In this document: in pieces, positions 5,621-6,377 of the stretch
How the letters are laid out: every line of letters starts with the position of its first letter
How positions within the stretch are numbered: the first letter of the stretch is position 1
Source of the DNA: an uncultured bacterium
Lineage (GTDB): Bacteria > Cyanobacteriota > Vampirovibrionia > Gastranaerophilales > Gastranaerophilaceae
Assembly: GCA_900555175.1 (NCBI GenBank)
Contig: USJT01000067.1
Coordinates: 1 to 6,377 of the forward strand
Direction of reading: 5' to 3'
DNA: 6,377 nucleotides
Program-made: the position numbers and the translations under genes
The notes under the pieces: generated by a model
What the model saw: only the letters and a program-made list of their open reading frames with translations
Databases searched by the model: none
What the model was told of the DNA's origin: nothing

Positions 5621-6377
5621 ATGGCAGTTGAAAGACAACACGTAAAAGAACAAGATAAAAATGAAAGACGTCATAATTTTAATCCGGTAGAAAGCAATTT
5701 GACCGAAGAACAAGTTAAACTTGAAGCATCAAGATGTTTGCACTGCAAAAATCCAAGATGTGTTCAAGGATGTCCTGTAAATATTCATATTCCTGATTTT
5801 ATTCAGGCAATCAAAGACGGAGATTTGAATAAGGCCGGAGAAATCATACGTCAGACAAGTATGTTACCTTCAGTATGCGGACGTGTATGCCCTCAGGAAA
5901 GACAATGTGAAGGTAATTGTATTTTAGGAATTAAAGGCGAAGCTGTTGCAATCGGTGCTTTAGAAAGATATGTAGGTGATAATACTAAAGCTGCAATGCC
6001 TGAAATTAAACCTTCAGGTAAAAAAGTTGCAATAGTAGGCTCAGGATGTGCAGGCATGACTGCTGCTTGTGATTTGAGAAAAGCAGGTCACGATGTAGAA
6101 GTATTTGAAGCATTGCACGAATTAGGCGGAGTTTTAAGATATGGTATTCCACCTTTCAGATTGCCTCGTGTTGTTCTTGATAGAGAAATCGAAAACTTGA
6201 AGGCTATGGGTGTAAAATTCCATACAAATGTTGTTGTTGGAAAATCTATTACTCTAAAACAATTAAAAGAAGACGGTTTTGATGCAATATTTATTTGCTC
6301 AGGAGCAGGATTACCTAAAATGCTTCACGTTCCGGGAGAAAATTTAAACGGTGTATTTTCTGCAAACGAATTTTTAA
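5621..6377 (+). CDS. gltA: NADPH-dependent glutamate synthase small-chain-like/NfnB-like Fe-S flavoprotein (3' end outside window)
   Basis: The first 252 residues are present; the family is usually about 450-500 residues, so roughly half is missing. Cysteines for two [4Fe-4S] clusters are visible: C39, C42, C47 and C51 (CLHCKNPRCVQGC), and C86, C90, C96 and C100 (from VCGRVCP to CEGNC). These form the N-terminal domain shared with dihydropyrimidine dehydrogenase. The FAD-binding Rossmann motif follows at about 136-149 (VAIVGSGCAGMTAA), then GGVLRYGIPPFRLP at 169-182, typical of the family. The NADPH-binding half lies outside the window. The family transfers electrons from NADPH: the GltB-associated form makes glutamate from glutamine and 2-oxoglutarate, while the closely related NfnB/SudA form bifurcates electrons between NADPH, NADH and ferredoxin with a small partner. 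The two cannot be told apart here. No NfnA-like gene precedes it; a partner downstream cannot be excluded. The FAD motif has Cys143 where Pro is usual (GSGPAG). It has its own ribosome binding site and promoter, divergent from mutS2. Confidence 0.93.
   Translation, partial: MAVERQHVKEQDKNERRHNFNPVESNLTEEQVKLEASRCLHCKNPRCVQGCPVNIHIPDFIQAIKDGDLNKAGEIIRQTSMLPSVCGRVCPQERQCEGNCILGIKGEAVAIGALERYVGDNTKAAMPEIKPSGKKVAIVGSGCAGMTAACDLRKAGHDVEVFEALHELGGVLRYGIPPFRLPRVVLDREIENLKAMGVKFHTNVVVGKSITLKQLKEDGFDAIFICSGAGLPKMLHVPGENLNGVFSANEFL

Overview
The window is AT-rich (roughly one third G+C by eye) bacterial chromosomal DNA. It is densely coded, with short intergenic gaps and no sign of mobile elements, CRISPR arrays, tRNA or rRNA. 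The first protein has a composition and a C-terminal tail that I associate with gut Gastranaerophilales (the Melainabacteria/Vampirovibrionia sister lineage of Cyanobacteria). Low-GC codon use, a MutS2 and a GltA/NfnB-type flavoprotein are compatible with that, but the placement rests on recollection and not on a marker gene.

Layout: (1) On the + strand, bases 1-1842 hold the 3' part of a large uncharacterised protein. Its reading frame is already open at base 1, it carries calcium-loop (EF-hand/TSP3-like) motifs, and it ends in a charged predicted coiled coil. (2) Bases 1843-1899 hold a strong bidirectional hairpin terminator shared with the convergent gene. (3) On the - strand, 3066-1900 encodes a complete M20-family zinc peptidase with PepD/PepT-like motifs. 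(4) The 70-bp gap 3067-3136 contains a good promoter and ribosome binding site for the peptidase, bracketed by a perfect 12-bp inverted repeat. (5) On the - strand, 5503-3137 encodes a complete MutS2 with ATPase, coiled-coil, KOW-like and Smr parts. (6) The 117-bp divergent gap 5504-5620 carries back-to-back promoter candidates. (7) On the + strand, 5621 to the window end is the N-terminal half of an NADPH-dependent glutamate synthase small-chain-like/NfnB-like iron-sulphur flavoprotein.

These genes do not form an obvious pathway. mutS2 and the peptidase are codirectional and could be partly cotranscribed, but the peptidase has its own promoter. MutS2 (ribosome rescue or recombination control), the peptidase (peptide turnover) and the GltA-like protein (electron transfer or glutamate synthesis) are housekeeping functions. 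The least explained parts are the large first protein and the inverted repeat around the peptidase promoter. I see no convincing multi-gene novel system here.
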